This document shows positions 53,556-63,030 of a DNA stretch of 64,000 nt, piece after piece. The DNA is from Streptomyces canus. GTDB lineage: Bacteria > Actinomycetota > Actinomycetes > Streptomycetales > Streptomycetaceae. The stretch is taken from assembly GCF_030816965.1 (NCBI RefSeq), contig NZ_JAUSYQ010000002.1, positions 9,538,001 to 9,602,000 on the forward strand. The letters are read 5' to 3'. How positions within the stretch are numbered: position 1 is the stretch's first letter; each line of letters starts with the position of its first letter. The translations under genes were made by a program, and so were the position numbers. The notes under the pieces are model-generated. The model saw nothing but the letters and a program-made list of their open reading frames with translations, did not search any database and was not told where the DNA came from.

Positions 53556-53781
53556 AGGGCGGCCCCTGTCGTCGGTGAGCGCGATCATGAGCAGGCCATG
53601 GCACTTGCTCTGACGGTGTGGCGTCGGCCTACTCGATGACCAGAAGTCGATCCCTCGGGAAGGTGCGCCCTTCGCGTCCAGCCCGAGACCGGCGCTCGCC
53701 GACCTGGTCCACAACCTCCCGATGGACCAACTGCGGTACCTCCCGCTGCTGGTCCGCGCTGGCACGGTCCTGCGCCGGCAG
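53556..53781. other. Unassigned segment at the left edge of the inserted region
   Basis: Sequence after the MFS breakpoint with no recognisable gene. It may be the relic of the mobile DNA that brought in the ABC genes; no terminal inverted repeat was identified. Confidence 0.35.
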
Positions 53782-54627
53782 TCAGCTGCGCGAGGTGGTT
53801 TCCCTGACCCAGGGCAGCGCGAGCCGCTCGATCAGCACCAAAGCGAAGTAGAGCAGGATGCTCATCAGCCCGATCAGGATGATCGCCGCCCAGGCCGTGG
53901 CGGTGTCGCCGACCCCGCCGGCTTGCACGATCAGATAGCCCAGCCCGGTCTCGCCGGCCTGGAACTCGCCGATGACCGCGCCGATAGCGGCGAGCGGCAT
54001 GGCCACCTTCAGCCCGACGAAGATCTGCGGCAGCGCGGCGGGCAGCCGTACCTTCCGGAACGCCTGCCAGCGCGAGGCGTTCAGCGAGCGCGCCAACTCG
54101 GCCAGGTCCGCCGGCGTCGACGTGAGACCGGTCGTGGTGGACAGCACGATCGGGAAGAAGCAAAGCAGGAAGACCATGGTCAGGACCGGCTTCTGCCCCC
54201 AGCCGAGCGCCCCCACCAAGAGCGGCCCGAGCGCGATCTTCGGAACTGCGTTGACGGCGACCAGCAGCGGCGTGAACATCCGCTCCAGTACCCGTGAGGC
54301 GGCCAGTGACAGTCCGATCAGAACTCCGCAGGCGCTGGAGAGAACGAACCCGACGACCGTCTCCACCGTGGTGTGGCCGGTGTGTTCCAGGAACTGGGCC
54401 GGGGCTGCGGTGAACGCGGAGAGGACGGCACCGGGCGGAGGCAGCACTACCGGGTGGATCACCTCCAGCACCGACGTGAGAAGCCACCACACGCCGAGCG
54501 CGACCAGCAGTCCGGCCGACGGGAGCAGCACGGCACCGATGCTCGTCCTGCGCTGCAGTCCCACTCGCGGCACAGGCACCGGCTTCGGGGCCGCCGGGGC
54601 CTGCTGCGGCTGCGACAGATCGGTCAT
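53782..54627 (-). CDS. ABC transporter permease (nitrate/sulfonate/taurine type)
   Basis: A 281-residue inner-membrane protein with six helices and the EAA loop (ARSLNASRWQAFRKVRLPAALPQIF, continuing FVGLKVAMPLAAIGAVIGEF). This is typical of SsuC/TauC/ThiX permeases. GAGGAGGATGGG directly precedes ATG 54627. It lies 125 bp downstream of the substrate-binding protein gene on the same strand and works with the ATPase encoded at 56034. Confidence 0.92.
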   Translation of the reverse strand: MTDLSQPQQAPAAPKPVPVPRVGLQRRTSIGAVLLPSAGLLVALGVWWLLTSVLEVIHPVVLPPPGAVLSAFTAAPAQFLEHTGHTTVETVVGFVLSSACGVLIGLSLAASRVLERMFTPLLVAVNAVPKIALGPLLVGALGWGQKPVLTMVFLLCFFPIVLSTTTGLTSTPADLAELARSLNASRWQAFRKVRLPAALPQIFVGLKVAMPLAAIGAVIGEFQAGETGLGYLIVQAGGVGDTATAWAAIILIGLMSILLYFALVLIERLALPWVRETTSRS

Positions 54628-54752
54628 CCCATCCTCCTCGATCCGCCAGCTCGTCCCCTTGCTCGGCCACTCAGCGCGGAGTCGGGGCGGCAAATGCCGG
54701 TGCTGCCCACCGACCGCTGACGGGGCGCGTACGTTCGGGCAACGCGTGCGAA

Positions 54753-55784
54753 TCAGGCTTTCGGTACGAGATCGAAGTCGATGATCTGCTCAGGGGTCAT
54801 TCCATGCGGCAGCGCACCCGCGCCCTGCAGGATCGCGATGCTCTTCGCGACCCGCCCGGAGTCCAGCGTCCCGATCGCGGTGCCGGAACCGCCTGGCCTG
54901 ACGTACGCGGCCATCAACTCCAATTCGGCTGCCGCAGCGGCCGGATTCGTGGCGTCCACGTTCCGCTTCAGGATCTCGGCGGCCTCCTTCGAGTTGGCCA
55001 GGCTGTACTCCAAGCCCTTGAGCAGCGCGGTGGAGAACCGCTTCACCATCTCCGGCTCCTGCTCAGCGATCTTCTTCGACGTGATCAGCACGTTTCCGTA
55101 GAGATCGGGCATCACGTCGCTGTACGGGAGCAGGACGGCCTTCTTCTTGGTCACCGCCTCGATGGTCGGCTTACCCACCACGAACTGGCCGATGCCGTCC
55201 ACCGAGCCGCTGGCAAGCGTGCCCATCAGGGTCTGTGCATCGCCGTTGACCCAAGTCACCTTGCCGGCGTCCACTCCGGCCAGTCGGGCGTACGTCGGGA
55301 AGAGATTGCGCACGACAGAGCCGGGCGTGTCGGCGAGCCGTTTGCCCTCGATGTCCTTCGGTGCGGCGATGCCGTTGCCCTCGGTGGTGGCGATCGCGGC
55401 CATAGTGCGCTGCTGGATGGCGGCCACCGCGACGAAGTCCTTCGCCTGGCCGCTGCCCATCTGCAGCAGACCCCCCGTCAGGTCGATCGGGCCGAACTGC
55501 GCCCGGCCACTCACGACGGCCGGAATCACGCCGCCGGTGCCCTGGCCCGGCTTGATCTCCACGTCGAAGCCGGCCTCTTCGAAGAACCCCTTGTCCTTCG
55601 CGACCCACGCGTACGCGTCCCGGCCGAAGTTGCCGAACGAGGTCAGGTAGGTCACCTGCTCCAGTGCCTTGGCGTCCGCACCAGCACCGGTGTCGGAGTC
55701 CGACCCGCCGCACCCCGAAACCAGTGCCAGTGCCGTGGCCAGGGCCACCGCGGCGACCGTACGGGCGAACCTGTTCATGCGCAC
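54753..55784 (-). CDS. ABC transporter substrate-binding lipoprotein (SsuA/THI5-like)
   Basis: A 343-residue lipoprotein. Signal with lipobox ALVSGC (Cys at about 25). NMT1/THI5-like fold: VTYLTSFGNFGRDAYAWVAKD, KGFFEEAGFDVEI and GTGGVIPAVVSGRAQFG. AAAGGA is well spaced from GTG 55784. Substrate is probably a sulfonate, pyrimidine or similar small molecule. Divergent from the ATPase gene across a 249-bp spacer. Confidence 0.92.
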   Translation of the reverse strand: MRMNRFARTVAAVALATALALVSGCGGSDSDTGAGADAKALEQVTYLTSFGNFGRDAYAWVAKDKGFFEEAGFDVEIKPGQGTGGVIPAVVSGRAQFGPIDLTGGLLQMGSGQAKDFVAVAAIQQRTMAAIATTEGNGIAAPKDIEGKRLADTPGSVVRNLFPTYARLAGVDAGKVTWVNGDAQTLMGTLASGSVDGIGQFVVGKPTIEAVTKKKAVLLPYSDVMPDLYGNVLITSKKIAEQEPEMVKRFSTALLKGLEYSLANSKEAAEILKRNVDATNPAAAAAELELMAAYVRPGGSGTAIGTLDSGRVAKSIAILQGAGALPHGMTPEQIIDFDLVPKA

Positions 55785-56033
55785 AGTGTTGTCCTTTCCG
55801 ACCGCCGACTACGCCGGCTGAGGGGGCGTCGAGACAGAACGGCGTAACGAACCGCCGGAGGGCATGACACTTCGTGCGGGCATCAGCGTACGAGAGCCTG
55901 GCAGTTGCAGGCCAGGTGTGAGGAATTCACCGACAGAACGACAGGTACCGCTGAGCGGCCTGTTCCAGGTAACCTGACCGAGCGTTACGAACCGGCCGGC
56001 ATTGCGATCGCCAGTGGATGGGGAGACCGCCGG

Positions 56034-56819
56034 ATGATCAGACTCACCGGTGTGTCCCGGAGCTTCACCAGCCGGTCCGGTTCGACGATGGCGCTCCAGG
56101 GCATCGGCCTTCACATCGCCGAGGGTGAGTTCGTGGCGGTAGTGGGCCGTTCCGGGTGCGGCAAGTCCACACTGCTCAGGCTGATCGCCGGGCTGCTGCC
56201 GGTCACCGAGGGCGAGATCATCATCGGCGGCGAGCGGGTCACCGGAGCCCGGCGGGATGTCGCCCTGCTGTTCCAGCGGCCGGCCCTGCTGCCCTGGCGG
56301 TCCGTCCTCGACAACGTCCTGCTGCCCGCGGAGATCTTCGGCTGGAGCAAGGCAGAGCGCCGCGACCAGGCGTGCCGGCTGCTGGAGACGGCCGGACTGA
56401 GCGGCTTCGAGAAGCACCGGCCGCACGAGCTTTCCGGCGGTATGCAGCAACGTGTCTCATTGTGCCGGTCGCTGATGGGCAAGCCCCGGGTGCTGCTCAT
56501 GGACGAACCGTTCTCCGCACTCGACGCGCTGACCCGCGCGGAACTCGCGGTGGAGCTGCAACGCGTCCACATCGAAAACTCCGCCACCGTCGTCTTTGTC
56601 ACCCACTCGATAGACGAGGCCGTGCTGCTCGCCGACCGGGTGGTGGTGCTCAGTCCGCGCCCGGGCCGGATCCGCAAGGTCGTCGACATCGCCATTCCCC
56701 GGCCGAGGACGCTGGGCCGAACTGCGCACCTCGGCGAAGTGGCCCGGTGCAGCGCCGATCTGCACGAGCTGCTGATGGAACGGGACATGTCCACGTCGGC
56801 CGAAACGGAGGAGCGATGA
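56034..56819 (+). CDS. ABC transporter ATP-binding protein (SsuB/TauB type)
   Basis: A 261-residue ATPase: Walker A GRSGCGKST, Q-loop ALLFQRPALLPWRSV, signature LSGGMQQRVSLCRSL, Walker B VLLMDEPFSALD, His-loop VFVTHSIDEAVLLADR. The LPWRSV motif is typical of nitrate/sulfonate/taurine importers. GGGGAG precedes ATG 56034. It overlaps the LLM oxidoreductase gene by ATGA. Confidence 0.93.
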   Translation: MIRLTGVSRSFTSRSGSTMALQGIGLHIAEGEFVAVVGRSGCGKSTLLRLIAGLLPVTEGEIIIGGERVTGARRDVALLFQRPALLPWRSVLDNVLLPAEIFGWSKAERRDQACRLLETAGLSGFEKHRPHELSGGMQQRVSLCRSLMGKPRVLLMDEPFSALDALTRAELAVELQRVHIENSATVVFVTHSIDEAVLLADRVVVLSPRPGRIRKVVDIAIPRPRTLGRTAHLGEVARCSADLHELLMERDMSTSAETEER

Positions 56820-57760
56820 CCCTGCGGATCTGCGTCTTCACCGAGCCGCACCGCGGCGCCGACTACGAAGATCAGCTGCGCTTTGTGCGACTCGTCGAGG
56901 CCGGCGGGTTCGAGGGCTTCTTCCGGGCCGACCACTACCAGGCGATGGGCGCCGATCCCGGGCTGCCCGGACCCACCGACGCGTGGCTCACGCTGGGCGC
57001 GCTCGCCCGGGAGACCTCCAGGATCCGGCTGGGAACCCTGGTCACCTCGGCCACCTTCCGTCTGCCAGGCCCGCTGGCCGTGATGGTGGCGCAGGTCGAC
57101 CGGATGAGCTCCGGGCGGGTCGAGCTGGGCATCGGCGCCGGCTGGTACGAACGAGAACACACCTCGTACGGCATTCCGTTCCCGGCCGTCCAGGAGCGCT
57201 TCGACCGGCTGGAGGAGCAGCTGGCGGTGATCACCGGGCTGTGGCGGACACCGGTCGGCGAGAGCTTCAGCTACCGCGGCGACCACTACCAGCTGGTCGA
57301 CGCGCCAGCTCTGCCGAAGCCGGTGCAGGTGCCGGCCCCGCCGATCATCGTCGGGGGCCGCGGCCCCAAGCGCACCCCGGAGCTGGCCGCCCGGTATGCC
57401 GACGAGTTCAACATGCCCTTCAAGTCGGTGGCAGAGACGGCCCAGGCGTACCAACGGGTTGCCGAGGCGTGTGACCGGACCGGCCGGGCCGACGCCGGTC
57501 AGCCACCGCTGGTGCTCTCGGCCGGTGTCGTGGTCGCGATCGGCCGTACCGACGCGGAGGCGCAGCGGCGGGCCGCCCCACTGCACGTCAAGAGCGCGCT
57601 GCCGCCGGAGGATCCGGTGGTCGGATCCCCGGCCCAGCTCGTGGAGCGGCTCGGCGAGTTCTCCGCGATCGGCGCATGCCGGATCCATCTGCGACTGATC
57701 GACTTCTCTGACCTCGACCACCTGGAACTCATCGCCGGTGAGGTGCTCCCGCAGCTGTAG
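56816..57760 (+). CDS. LLM-class F420-dependent oxidoreductase
   Basis: A 314-residue luciferase-like TIM barrel. FRADHYQAMG near residue 40, TDAWLTLGALARETSRIRLGTLVT, RVELGIGAGWYEREHTSYGI and IIVGGRGPKRTPELAARYAD are typical of the F420-dependent TIGR03560-like group. GAGGAGCG precedes ATG 56816, which overlaps the ATPase stop (ATGA), so the imported substrate is probably oxidised by this enzyme. An FMN-dependent SsuD-type role cannot be excluded. Confidence 0.9.
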   Translation: MTLRICVFTEPHRGADYEDQLRFVRLVEAGGFEGFFRADHYQAMGADPGLPGPTDAWLTLGALARETSRIRLGTLVTSATFRLPGPLAVMVAQVDRMSSGRVELGIGAGWYEREHTSYGIPFPAVQERFDRLEEQLAVITGLWRTPVGESFSYRGDHYQLVDAPALPKPVQVPAPPIIVGGRGPKRTPELAARYADEFNMPFKSVAETAQAYQRVAEACDRTGRADAGQPPLVLSAGVVVAIGRTDAEAQRRAAPLHVKSALPPEDPVVGSPAQLVERLGEFSAIGACRIHLRLIDFSDLDHLELIAGEVLPQL

Positions 57761-58289
57761 CACGTGAAGACCGAGGCACCCTGTGCCAGAAGTCGCATAG
57801 CCGTTGATCAGGTACGTGCAGCTCCAGGCACGTCAGGTTGCCCGGCCGGCCCAGTGGGCTGCGCCCGCACCAGCCGCCGGGTCACCGTGTCGCGCGGCGA
57901 TCCTTCACAGCCGCACCGGCGGCATCACCGGTCCGGCTCAACGGCTCGGCACGCCAGCACTGCACGATCCGGGTCGAGCCACTGCCCGGTGACTTCGAGG
58001 CCGAGTGCATCGAGCCGGGCGTCTCAGCCACGCGCGCCGGGTAAGTGGCCCCCGGGGACGCCGTGGCCCCGGACGGCGGCCTTCCAGTGAGTGGTGTGCA
58101 TCGTGAAGACGCTGGTCATGGGGCTGGTGTGGGTGTGTTCTTCCCTGGTCGGCGGCCGATGTCCACGATGAAGATCGTCTGACTGGGCGGCCGGGGCGGT
58201 TTCTGGGGGTTCTGCTGCGTCCGTCGCGTGTGTCCGCCTACGATCCGTCGCCATGCGAATAGCGCCATCGGATCGCGGGAGGGAGCGGG
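57761..58289. other. Gene-free segment after the LLM gene
   Basis: About 530 bp with only short, poorly biased frames. Probably debris of the inserted DNA. No IS terminal repeats or transposase motifs were identified. Confidence 0.35.
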
Positions 58290-58370
58290 TTGTCCGAGCT
58301 GGAGCGGATCACGGCTCGGCGGAGTGAGCTGGACGTGCTCGCCGAGGAGTTGAGTAAACGGCTTCGTCGT
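58290..58370 (+). pseudogene. N-terminal fragment of a small coiled-coil protein
   Basis: TTG start with GGGAGGGAG upstream. The first 23 residues (LSELERITARRSELDVLAEE) resemble the start of a small Streptomyces protein that I recall near transposase genes. The sequence then degenerates. It lies at the right edge of the insertion and may mark the mobile element. Confidence 0.4.
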
Positions 58371-58440
58371 CCGGGCCGCGGTCGTCGAGGCCGACGAAGC
58401 CCAGGTCGGCGATCGCGCCGAGCCCGGCCGCGCGACTGCT

Positions 58441-58710
58441 GACCCGGCGGTCGTCGCGGGGGCCATCGCCACGGTCCCCGCTGAGCGCTCGGGCCTCGCC
58501 TCCGCGGTCAACAACACCGCACGGCAGACGGGCGGCGCGATCGGCATCGCGGTGGCGGGCGCCGTCGCGGGACAGCCCGGCGATCAGGCACGTTTCCTGC
58601 GGGGCTTCCATGCCGTCGCGCTCGGCTCGGCCTGCCTCTACGCGGCCGCCGCGGTGCCGGCGCCGACTCTGCTGCCCGGAGCCCTGACACCGACACACCG
58701 GCGCTCATGA
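58441..58710 (+). pseudogene. 3' end of the disrupted DHA2-family MFS transporter
   Basis: The frame reads PAVVAGAIATVPAERSGLAS, then VNNTARQTGGAIGIAVAGAV and a final helix (GSACLYAAAAV), the usual C-terminus of EmrB/QacA pumps, ending at TGA 58708-58710. It has no start codon of its own. Same strand and family as the 5' piece at 52972-53555; about 4.9 kb lies between. Confidence 0.8.
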
Positions 58711-58832
58711 GGTCCGGGCCGCTCCGCATGCAGGGGAGCGGCCCGGACGCTGCGAGTGTGCGTTCTCACGGACCTCCTTCCCGATCGGAGGTGGGGCGAG
58801 GGTTTCGGACACCCTCTCCCGTTGCTCATCGC

Positions 58833-59497
58833 CTACCCTTTCGAGCGCGACTCACACCCGTGATTCCGCATTCGCCGTATCCGGGTGGTCGCGATCACCA
58901 CGACGGCGGCCGCGACCAGTGCCGCCGCGGCCCGCTTGGCGACCGGTACGCCGGTCGCGGGCAGCAGGTCGAGCGGCTCGGCGTCGGGCTCCTGGGTGGG
59001 TCGGACCGGATCCGGAGCGTCTCCCCGCCCGCCCAGCCGGCCCGGAACCCTCTCCGGTTCGCCCAGCCGCTCCGCCAGACACCGGGCGAACTGGCCGACC
59101 CGCCGGTCGCCGACCTCTGCCATCACACCCCGCCCGAACTGCGCCGGCCGCCCGGTCACCGCCAGATCCGTCCGCACCCACCCAGCCGTACCGCCGTCCT
59201 GCCCGGTGAGAGCGCCGGCCACCGTGGCCCGTGCGGTGCCCTGGCCACGGGTCTCCCGGCCACTGGCGGTCAGCACCACGCGGTGCGCGGACTCGTCCCG
59301 CTCATCGAAGACGGCGGTTCCCGGTACGTCACGGTGACCGGTCCGACCTCGACCTTCACTGAGCCGGTCACGGTCCTGCCGTCATGGTCCTCGACACTCG
59401 CGCCGGGCATGCAGGGCGCGCCCCGCTCGATGTCGAGGAGCGCCCGCCAGGCCTCGTCGACCGGGACCGGCACGGTGAACTCGTGGTGCAGTTCCAT
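58833..59497 (-). pseudogene. coxG-like SRPBCC protein with a one-base frameshift
   Basis: ATG 59497 with GGAGGAGG. The N-terminal 60 residues (ELHHEFTVPVPVDEAWRALL to VGPVTVTYR) are in one frame; the rest (VVLTASGRETRGQGTARATV to a C-terminal TM helix AALVAAAVVVIAT) is in another. Restoring one G in the GGG run at 59320-59322 joins them as TYRGTAVFDERDES. Either a real frameshift or a base-calling error. CoxG-type proteins assist maturation or membrane docking of molybdenum hydroxylases. Confidence 0.8.
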
Positions 59498-59516
59498 GAC
59501 CTCCTCCAGGCAGGCT

Positions 59517-60617
59517 TCACGAAGACGGATGGATCGCCCCCGCCGTCGCCGTCAGCGGGGCACCGCTGCCGCCCCAGCGCAGCGCGACGATCTCGGCGGC
59601 CACGGACACGGCGACCTCCTCCGGGGTACGGGCACCGAGATCCAGGCCGACCGGCGAGCGCAGCCGGGACAACTCGGCCTCGGTCAGCCCCGATTCGGTC
59701 AGCCGCTTCATCCGGTCGTCGTGGGTGCGCCGGCTGCCCATCGCCCCGATGTACGCCGCAGGCCGGCGCAGCGCCTCCTCCAGCAGGGGCACGTCGAACT
59801 TCGGGTCATGGGTCAGGACGCAGATCACCGTGCGTTCGTCGGTGTCGGTGCCGCCGAGGTAGCGGTGCGGCCAGTCCACGACGACCTCCACGCCCGCCGG
59901 GAAGCGCTTCGGCGTGGCGAAGACCGGGCGGGCGTCGCAGACCGTGACCCGGTAGCCGAGGAAGGCGCCGATCCGGGCGACCGCGGCCGCGTAGTCGATC
60001 GCGCCGAAGACCAGCATGCGGGGCGGCGGGGCGAAGGAGTGCAGGAAGACGGTGACCGCGTCCTCGCGCCGCTCGCCGTGCGGGCCGTAGTGCCTCAACC
60101 CCGTCGCGCCCAGGGCGAGTTCGCCGCGCGCGTCGGCGGTGACCGCCACGTCCAGGCCGGTGGTGCCGAGGGTGCCCGCGACCCGGTCCGGCCACACGGC
60201 GAGCGTGGCACCGCGGGGTGCGGGGCCGTCGGTCACCGTCGCCACGGTCACCGGGCGGGCCGCCGCGACCGACTCCGCGATCTCGCCGAAGGCGGGATCG
60301 AGGACGGCCGTCACGGGACGCACGAGAAGCGTGATCTCCCCGCCGCAGGTGAGCCCCACCGCGAACGCGTCCTCGTCGCTGTACCCGAAGGTCTCCAGGC
60401 GGGCCTCTCCGCTCGCCACGACCTCCTGGGCCAGCTCGAACACGGCCCCCTCGACACAGCCGCCGGACACACTGCCGACGACCTCGTCGTCCGGACCCAC
60501 GGCCATGGCCGCGCCCGGATCGCGCGGCGCGCTGTGGCTCGTCGAGACCACCGTGGCCAGTCCGAACGGCACCCTTGCCGTGTACCAGCCGCTCAGCACC
60601 GGGAGGATGTCACGCAT
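59517..60617 (-). CDS. XdhC/CoxI family molybdenum hydroxylase maturation protein
   Basis: A 366-residue protein. XdhC_CoxI domain (STSHSAPRDPGAAMAVGPDD, GSVSGGCVEGAVFEL) and C-terminal Rossmann domain (MLVFGAIDYAAAVARIGAFL, CVLTHDPKFDVPLL, YIGAMGSRRTHDDR). XdhC inserts sulfurated Mo cofactor into xanthine or CO dehydrogenase-type enzymes. It overlaps the end of the truncated coxE by eight bases. No catalytic subunit genes remain in the window, so its client must be elsewhere. Confidence 0.93.
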   Translation of the reverse strand: MRDILPVLSGWYTARVPFGLATVVSTSHSAPRDPGAAMAVGPDDEVVGSVSGGCVEGAVFELAQEVVASGEARLETFGYSDEDAFAVGLTCGGEITLLVRPVTAVLDPAFGEIAESVAAARPVTVATVTDGPAPRGATLAVWPDRVAGTLGTTGLDVAVTADARGELALGATGLRHYGPHGERREDAVTVFLHSFAPPPRMLVFGAIDYAAAVARIGAFLGYRVTVCDARPVFATPKRFPAGVEVVVDWPHRYLGGTDTDERTVICVLTHDPKFDVPLLEEALRRPAAYIGAMGSRRTHDDRMKRLTESGLTEAELSRLRSPVGLDLGARTPEEVAVSVAAEIVALRWGGSGAPLTATAGAIHPSS

Positions 60618-60905
60618 CGTCGGCTCCTTTCACCACCGCCGCCAGACGCTCCAGCGCGGCCAGGCTGTGCCCCTCGACGAACGCGTCCACGCTCGGCAGC
60701 GCGGCCGCCATCCCGGCGGCCAGGGGCGCGTAACCGGGGCGCGCCTTGCGCGGATCGGCCCAGATCACCCGATGCGCCAGCCGGTGCAAGCGTCGCATCT
60801 GCGCCGCGAGCAATTCCGGATCGCCACGCTCCCAGCCGTCCGACAGCACCACCACGACCGCCCCGCGTGCCGTGCCCCGCTGCCCCCGGTCCCCCCATCC
60901 GGCCC
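60610..60905 (-). pseudogene. 3' fragment of coxE-like VWA-domain gene
   Basis: The frame reads RGAVVVVLSDGWERGDPELL, then HRVIWADPRKARPGYAPLAA, the C-terminal part of CoxE-type VWA proteins. Homology begins abruptly near 60905, so about 300 N-terminal residues are gone. It remains in operon order coxE-xdhC-coxG. Confidence 0.8.
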
Positions 60906-61078
60906 CTCGAAAACCCGCTCACCACACCCAACGAGCTCAACGCACAGAGGTCACACATTCGGCGGGCAAACAGCAGTTCCCAACCCCTCAACCGCAAGGA
61001 GCATCTGTTGAACGTGACGCGTCGGGTCGGCGGGTGAGGTGTCAGATGCGACGAAAGTGAAACTTACTCATCAGTCAG

Positions 61079-62974
61079 ATGGTGTTGACGTTGTACCGAA
61101 ATGGTCGGACTGTAATGGACATGCCGAATAAACGTGCACGTCTGCTCGTTGTTCTGGTTGTCCTCTGCGGATTCCTGACGGTCGCGGGCGTCCGACCCGC
61201 CCCCGCCGACGCCCTCACCGGTTCCCTCTCCTTCGACGACACCCCCCTGACCGTCCAGAACGGACGGTTCGTCGACGGCAACGGCCGCGAGGTCGTGCTG
61301 CGTGGCTACAACGTCTCCGGCGAGACCAAGCTCGCCGAGAACAAGGGCCTGCCCTTCGCCTCGGTCGCCGACGCCAAGAAGTCGGCGACCGCGCTGAGAG
61401 CCCTCGGCGGCGGCAACTCCGTGCGCTTCCTGCTCTCCTGGGCCTACGCGGAACCGGTGAAGGGCCAGGTCGACACCGCGTATCTGGCGAACGCCACCGC
61501 GCAGATGCGCGCGTTCCTCGACGCGGGCATCCGGGTCTACCCCGACTTCCACCAGGACCTGTACTCCCGCTGGCTGTTCACCTCGGGCAGCTGGTACACC
61601 GGCGACGGCGCCCCCGCGTGGGCCGTGGCGCTCGGCGACTACCCCGCCGAGTCCTGCGGCATCTGCTTGCTGTGGGGCCAGAACATCACCCAGAACGGCG
61701 CGGTCAAGGCCGCCCAGTACGACTTCTGGCACAACAAGTACGGCCTCCAGGACTCCTTCCTGGCCACCGCCCAGAAGACCATGGCGTACCTCAAGGCGAA
61801 CCTCGCCACCGAGGAGTTCGCCGGCGTGGTCGGCTTCGACCCCTACAACGAGCCCTACGCCGGCACCTACGACTCCGGCCAGAACAGCCGCAGCTGGGAA
61901 CGCGACCTGCTCTGGCCCTTCTACGTGAAGTTCCGGGCCCGGATGGACGCGGCGGGCTGGACGGACAAGCCCGCCATGGTCGAGCCGAACCTCTTCTGGA
62001 ACGGCAACGTCAGCAAGGAGGAGGGCGGCCTCCTCGACGCCGGCACGCTCGGCTCCCGGTACGTCTTCAACACCCACTTCTACGACCAGAAGGCCATCTC
62101 CGGCATCCTGATGTGGGGCAACGCCTCCGACGGCCAGTACGTCACCGACTTCGGCACGGTACGCGACCGCGCGGCCGCCGCCGGGACGACGGCCGTGGTC
62201 AGCGAGTTCGGGCACCCGCTGAACGGCTCGACCGCCGGCAAGGCACCGACCGTCCTCAAGGCCATGTACCAGGCCCTGGACTCCCGGGTGAAGGGCGCCA
62301 ACTGGTGGTCCGCGCCCGCCGGTTCGGGACCGGTCCTCTCCGGCACCCAATGGCAGTGGGACATCTACAACGGCCGCCACCACGAGTTGATGAACGACAA
62401 CCCCGACAAGGTCCTCACCTCCGGCGACGCCTGGAACGACGAGGACCTGTCGGCCGTGAAGCTCGACGACTCGGGTGCGGCGGTGCTCCGCCAGGACGCC
62501 CGGCTCCTCGACCGGATCTACCCGAGCGCCACCGCGGGGACGACTCTCGCCTTCACCTACGAGGACCGCTCACGCGACGGCTCGACGACCCTGACCTGGA
62601 ACCCGGTGCCGAGCAGCCTGCCGAACGTGTCGTCGCTCGTCGGGTCGGGCCAGTACTCGGTGCTGGTCTGGCGCTCGGGAAGCGGCTCCACGCCCACCGA
62701 ACTCCACCTGCCGGCGTCCTTCCCGAACTCGACGACCACGGTGGTCTCCGACCTGGGCACGGTCTACGGCCCTCCGGCGTACAGCTCGTCGACCCCGGTG
62801 GGGGCGACCCTCGAGCCGGGCGGCACGGGGAGCCGACGGCTGCTGCTCACCGACTCGGACTCCGGTGTCCTGCACTACGCGCTGGTGACCAATGGAGCGA
62901 CCTCGCCCTCGGCGTCCGTGCTGAGCGCGGCCAAGTCCGAGCTGGCGAACTGGGTGCGCCAGAAGATCGGTTGA
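61079..62974 (+). CDS. Secreted glycoside hydrolase family 5 protein (endoglycoceramidase/cellulase-like)
   Basis: At most 631 residues. Hydrophobic signal core LLVVLVVLCGFLTVAG, cleavage near ADALTG. TIM barrel with LRGYNVSGETKLAEN, YPDFHQDLYSRWL, acid/base Glu in GFDPYNEPYAGT and nucleophile Glu in VVSEFGHPLNG. The C-terminal 130 residues form a beta-sandwich. The layout resembles endoglycoceramidase II more than classical cellulases. Ribosome-binding signals are weak; ATG 61115 or 61121 would place the signal peptide nearer the N-terminus. No CebR box is present. A terminator follows. Confidence 0.87.
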   Translation: MVLTLYRNGRTVMDMPNKRARLLVVLVVLCGFLTVAGVRPAPADALTGSLSFDDTPLTVQNGRFVDGNGREVVLRGYNVSGETKLAENKGLPFASVADAKKSATALRALGGGNSVRFLLSWAYAEPVKGQVDTAYLANATAQMRAFLDAGIRVYPDFHQDLYSRWLFTSGSWYTGDGAPAWAVALGDYPAESCGICLLWGQNITQNGAVKAAQYDFWHNKYGLQDSFLATAQKTMAYLKANLATEEFAGVVGFDPYNEPYAGTYDSGQNSRSWERDLLWPFYVKFRARMDAAGWTDKPAMVEPNLFWNGNVSKEEGGLLDAGTLGSRYVFNTHFYDQKAISGILMWGNASDGQYVTDFGTVRDRAAAAGTTAVVSEFGHPLNGSTAGKAPTVLKAMYQALDSRVKGANWWSAPAGSGPVLSGTQWQWDIYNGRHHELMNDNPDKVLTSGDAWNDEDLSAVKLDDSGAAVLRQDARLLDRIYPSATAGTTLAFTYEDRSRDGSTTLTWNPVPSSLPNVSSLVGSGQYSVLVWRSGSGSTPTELHLPASFPNSTTTVVSDLGTVYGPPAYSSSTPVGATLEPGGTGSRRLLLTDSDSGVLHYALVTNGATSPSASVLSAAKSELANWVRQKIG

Positions 62975-62982
62975 CTGTCCCC

Positions 62983-63012
62983 GGCGTCGGGGCCGAACCG
63001 GGCCCCGACGCC
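62983..63012. terminator. Bidirectional terminator
   Basis: GGCGTCGGGGCC, six bases, GGCCCCGACGCC: perfect 12-bp stem between the convergent GH5 and beta-propeller genes. Confidence 0.88.
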
Positions 63013-63030
63013 AGGGCAGGTGCGTGAGCC

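Noticed and set aside
53782..57760. Calling the ABC/LLM segment an integrative element with defined att sites
   Set aside because: No integrase, tRNA target or direct repeats could be found by eye; only the split MFS gene supports insertion.
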